Source: Cliona cf. orientalis
Taxonomy: Eukaryota > Porifera > Demospongiae > Clionaida > Clionaidae
Length of the DNA: 64,000 nucleotides
Direction of reading: 5' to 3'
Assembly (NCBI GenBank): GCA_963930775.1
Contig: OZ005705.1
Location: forward strand, 7,254,001 to 7,318,000
Below, piece after piece: positions 61,907 to 64,000 of this stretch. A program made the translations under genes and the position numbers. Within the stretch, counting starts at the first letter, position 1. Each line of letters starts with the position of its first letter. Below the pieces are notes generated by a model. That model was given only the letters and a program-made list of their open reading frames with translations. It did no database searches and had not been told where the DNA came from.

Positions 61907-62530
61907 TCAAAGTTCAGACTTTCCAGTCCCAGTGGTAGCAGTGGGACTGGCCGTAAGGGTACCATACATAAATCCACGTAGATACATCAAATAGATGGCA
62001 TAGCCAATGAAGAAAAAAGTCAAGATGAAATTGGTTCCCATCCCAACTGAGCGATACTTTGGGCTGATACCGTAGCCAATCATGAAGAGAACTCGCCCCA
62101 CAATAAAAGCAAGCGAGTAGAGAGGAATGATCCGCATCTCCAAGGGCTCGAGGTAGGTAGTCAGGGTCACGACTAGAAACAGGAAGATATGCAGCTGTTC
62201 CGCTGTGTTTGTTAGGACATTTTTCTCGGTCTGAAGGAGGTGCTCTTTTCCAGCTAGCGGGTTGAGAGCATTAGCAGAGCCCCTTTTAGCGCCCACCCTC
62301 AAGACGGCAACCAAGAGGAATACTGCTTGAGGAAAGGTACAGTACCTCGCTGCATAGAGAAGCTTCTCACTGAAATCATTAGATCGAGGAACGGGAATAC
62401 AGTCGCAGTAGTAATATCCTCCGTATAAAATGGTGACAGTTACAGCGAGGGCGATGAGGTATTCCAGAACGTAGAGAGGGAGGTGCTGAAATAGTCCTCT
62501 TTGTCTTGCTTGCTTCGCCTTGTCGTCCAT
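61907..62530 (-). CDS. MAPEG/TMEM79-like five-pass membrane protein, copy 3
   Basis: A 207 aa intronless frame starting MDDKAKQARQ. Five hydrophobic segments are laid out as in the other copies. The MAPEG-type motif reads NTAEQLH, with Ala and His where the others have Val and Leu. GRVLFMIGYGISPKYRSVG follows. It ends GKSEL. Its N-terminal extension (QRGLFQHLPLYVLEY) is longer than in copy 2. The near-identity to copy 2 in the central region, including silent positions, points to recent tandem duplication or gene conversion. Confidence 0.78.
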   Translation of the reverse strand: MDDKAKQARQRGLFQHLPLYVLEYLIALAVTVTILYGGYYYCDCIPVPRSNDFSEKLLYAARYCTFPQAVFLLVAVLRVGAKRGSANALNPLAGKEHLLQTEKNVLTNTAEQLHIFLFLVVTLTTYLEPLEMRIIPLYSLAFIVGRVLFMIGYGISPKYRSVGMGTNFILTFFFIGYAIYLMYLRGFMYGTLTASPTATTGTGKSEL

Positions 62531-63676
62531 GGCTTCGTTCTCTGAGAGGCGTGGCTCGTTTTAGATAAAATCACGTGCAAAGCTGATTGATATTGATCCA
62601 TGCCTAGCGCCTAAAAAGAGATATCTGTGCTGGAACAAAGCTAGCAAAAGTATATAAAAAAAGCTATTTTTAATAGTGTTCAGTCAGATCAGATCAGTTA
62701 GCAAGAATGCATACCAACGATTACCACTATCAGGTCCACTCACGAACAACTTGTGGAATGCAAACATGTGCAACTGGAGAAATATCATACATGATGCAGT
62801 TGTATAATATTTAATATAATATTAAGCACATGATTTGCATTCAGCGAGTCACATACATTGACATCAATTGTCATACCGAAGATTGAGGCGGTCAGGTCTA
62901 AGCACACGAGCACACATACACTGGCAGGTCCGTGGCAGTGCCGCATACCTGAAGCATGCCATGTCACATAGCCACATGTAACCCCATGTACACTCCTTTT
63001 AAGGAATGTGGATGCCATAACTCTGTGGTATTTAACAGATTTGATGATAGACAAGACTTCAGTTGCTACATAGAGTGGATTTTTAGGTTTGTAGCTGATA
63101 CACATGTAAGCTTAGCTATGTAGATTCAATAGCTATAGTCATGAAGCTATGGCCTCATCCGCCCATGCAGGGCCATTCCCTCATGATCAGTGAGGCTAAT
63201 AGTCATAGATATAAGTGGAGTTATTATTATAGGCTAAGCTTATATAATTGTTCACTTTATTGCTGTTGATAACTGAATTGAACTTATACATGTGCACTGT
63301 ACTAACTGGCATAATGCTGCTACATTGTAGTAGTGTTCAGTCACAACTGTGACATCAAACATACAATAGTTATATTATTCTGAAGAAAAAAATTTCATAA
63401 CTATGGCAGGCTACAATGACCGTGACGTAATTAATTAATAGCTATGAATATCATTAACTCCATACTGCGGGGCGCGCCGGAATAAAAACCAGAACGTAGT
63501 TCGTAACCAGATGAAAGCAGCTATCATGGTCCTGAACATGCTACTTCATATCTAGACTGTACCATAGCACACATAAAAATTGATAATATTATAGTTATAT
63601 ATAATTCTGCATCCAGCAAATAATACTTAGACCAAAAAAATATTTGTACACAATGAATTGTGGTTAGTAAATTTTT
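62531..63676. other. Intergenic region upstream of MAPEG copy 3
   Basis: A 1.1 kb AT-rich interval. The left end (to about 62650) is the copy 3 promoter, with the shared CTGGAACAAAGCTAG at about 62630. The rest should include the 3'UTR of the next minus-strand gene. No other gene is supported. Confidence 0.5.
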
Positions 63677-63808
63677 TCATTTTATTATGGGGCTACCTTC
63701 CTGTGGTGGAGTGAGATCCTCCCATATGACATCACTGCCCTCAGTGTTGGCAGTGATGGCCAGCTGTGTCCCAGGGATGAACACAGATTGAGTCAACACT
63801 CCAAGCAG
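63677..63808 (-). CDS. Last coding exon of an unidentified minus-strand gene (partial)
   Basis: After an AG at 63810-63809 the frame codes 43 residues to a TGA at 63679-63677. It begins LLGVLTQSVFIPG and continues through SDVIWEDLTPPQE to GSPIIK. Coding use is suggested by the acceptor, the balanced composition and the position just before an AT-rich 3' region. The upstream exons lie beyond the right edge or in the last 190 bases. I do not recognise the protein. Confidence 0.5.
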   Translation of the reverse strand: MLGVLTQSVFIPGTQLAITANTEGSDVIWEDLTPPQEGSPIIK

Positions 63809-64000
63809 CTTATAACTTCGTTGATATTAATTAAAAATTTAATAAGAAACATAATACACACAACACAACAGAAGAATCATTCACAATCACAATGATAGGA
63901 AGAAAAGAGGCACATTCTACTATTAAAGAGAGACACAGTGAACAAAGTCCACATTAAATTTTCATGAAACATAAAATAATCATTATCTTGTTCTGCCAGA

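Noticed and set aside
1..64000. CRISPR arrays, operons, prokaryotic mobile elements
   Set aside because: All supported genes have spliceosomal introns or animal membrane-protein character. No direct-repeat arrays with regular unique spacers were seen.

Overview
The window is eukaryotic nuclear DNA, almost certainly from an animal. Its genes are split by GT-AG introns and encode TFIIIA with nine zinc fingers, the nucleoporin NUP54, MMTAG2 and a paired-like homeodomain protein. Introns range from under 100 bp to 19 kb, and the non-coding DNA is full of microsatellites, G/C runs and short self-complementary words (CATGTA, TACGTA, GCTAGC, TGCATGCA). This suggests an invertebrate, possibly an early-branching marine one such as a sponge, but nothing here fixes the phylum.

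Layout. At the left edge an MMTAG2 gene runs leftward out of the window (90-1013, minus). It is head-to-head with GTF3A (TFIIIA, 1103-15070, plus, 11 exons), and only 89 bp separate the two start codons. A two-exon paired-like homeobox gene follows (16490-17515, plus). NUP54 then occupies 18831-59892 on the minus strand, with 14 exons, a 19.1 kb intron and an 8.6 kb last intron. Upstream of NUP54, on the same strand, are three intronless tandem genes for five-pass MAPEG/TMEM79-like membrane proteins (60199-60846, 61054-61653, 61907-62530). The last exon of an unidentified minus-strand gene lies at 63677-63808.

I assembled the exons by hand from splice sites, reading phase and family-specific residues. 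MMTAG2 (as far as visible), GTF3A and NUP54 all close in frame. The NUP54 introns and the homeobox flanks hold most of the non-coding DNA: a perfect-ended 0.5 kb palindrome made of two inverted tRNA-derived units, a possible 5S-like fragment, degenerate tandem units, one possible nested gene for a cysteine-rich secreted protein, and many simple repeats.

Functionally most genes are housekeeping: Pol III initiation (GTF3A), nuclear pore (NUP54) and a nuclear protein of poorly known role (MMTAG2). They surround one developmental regulator, the homeobox gene. The NUP54 N-terminus is notable: it is built of GLG repeats and has no FG dipeptide in the part that is normally FG-rich.
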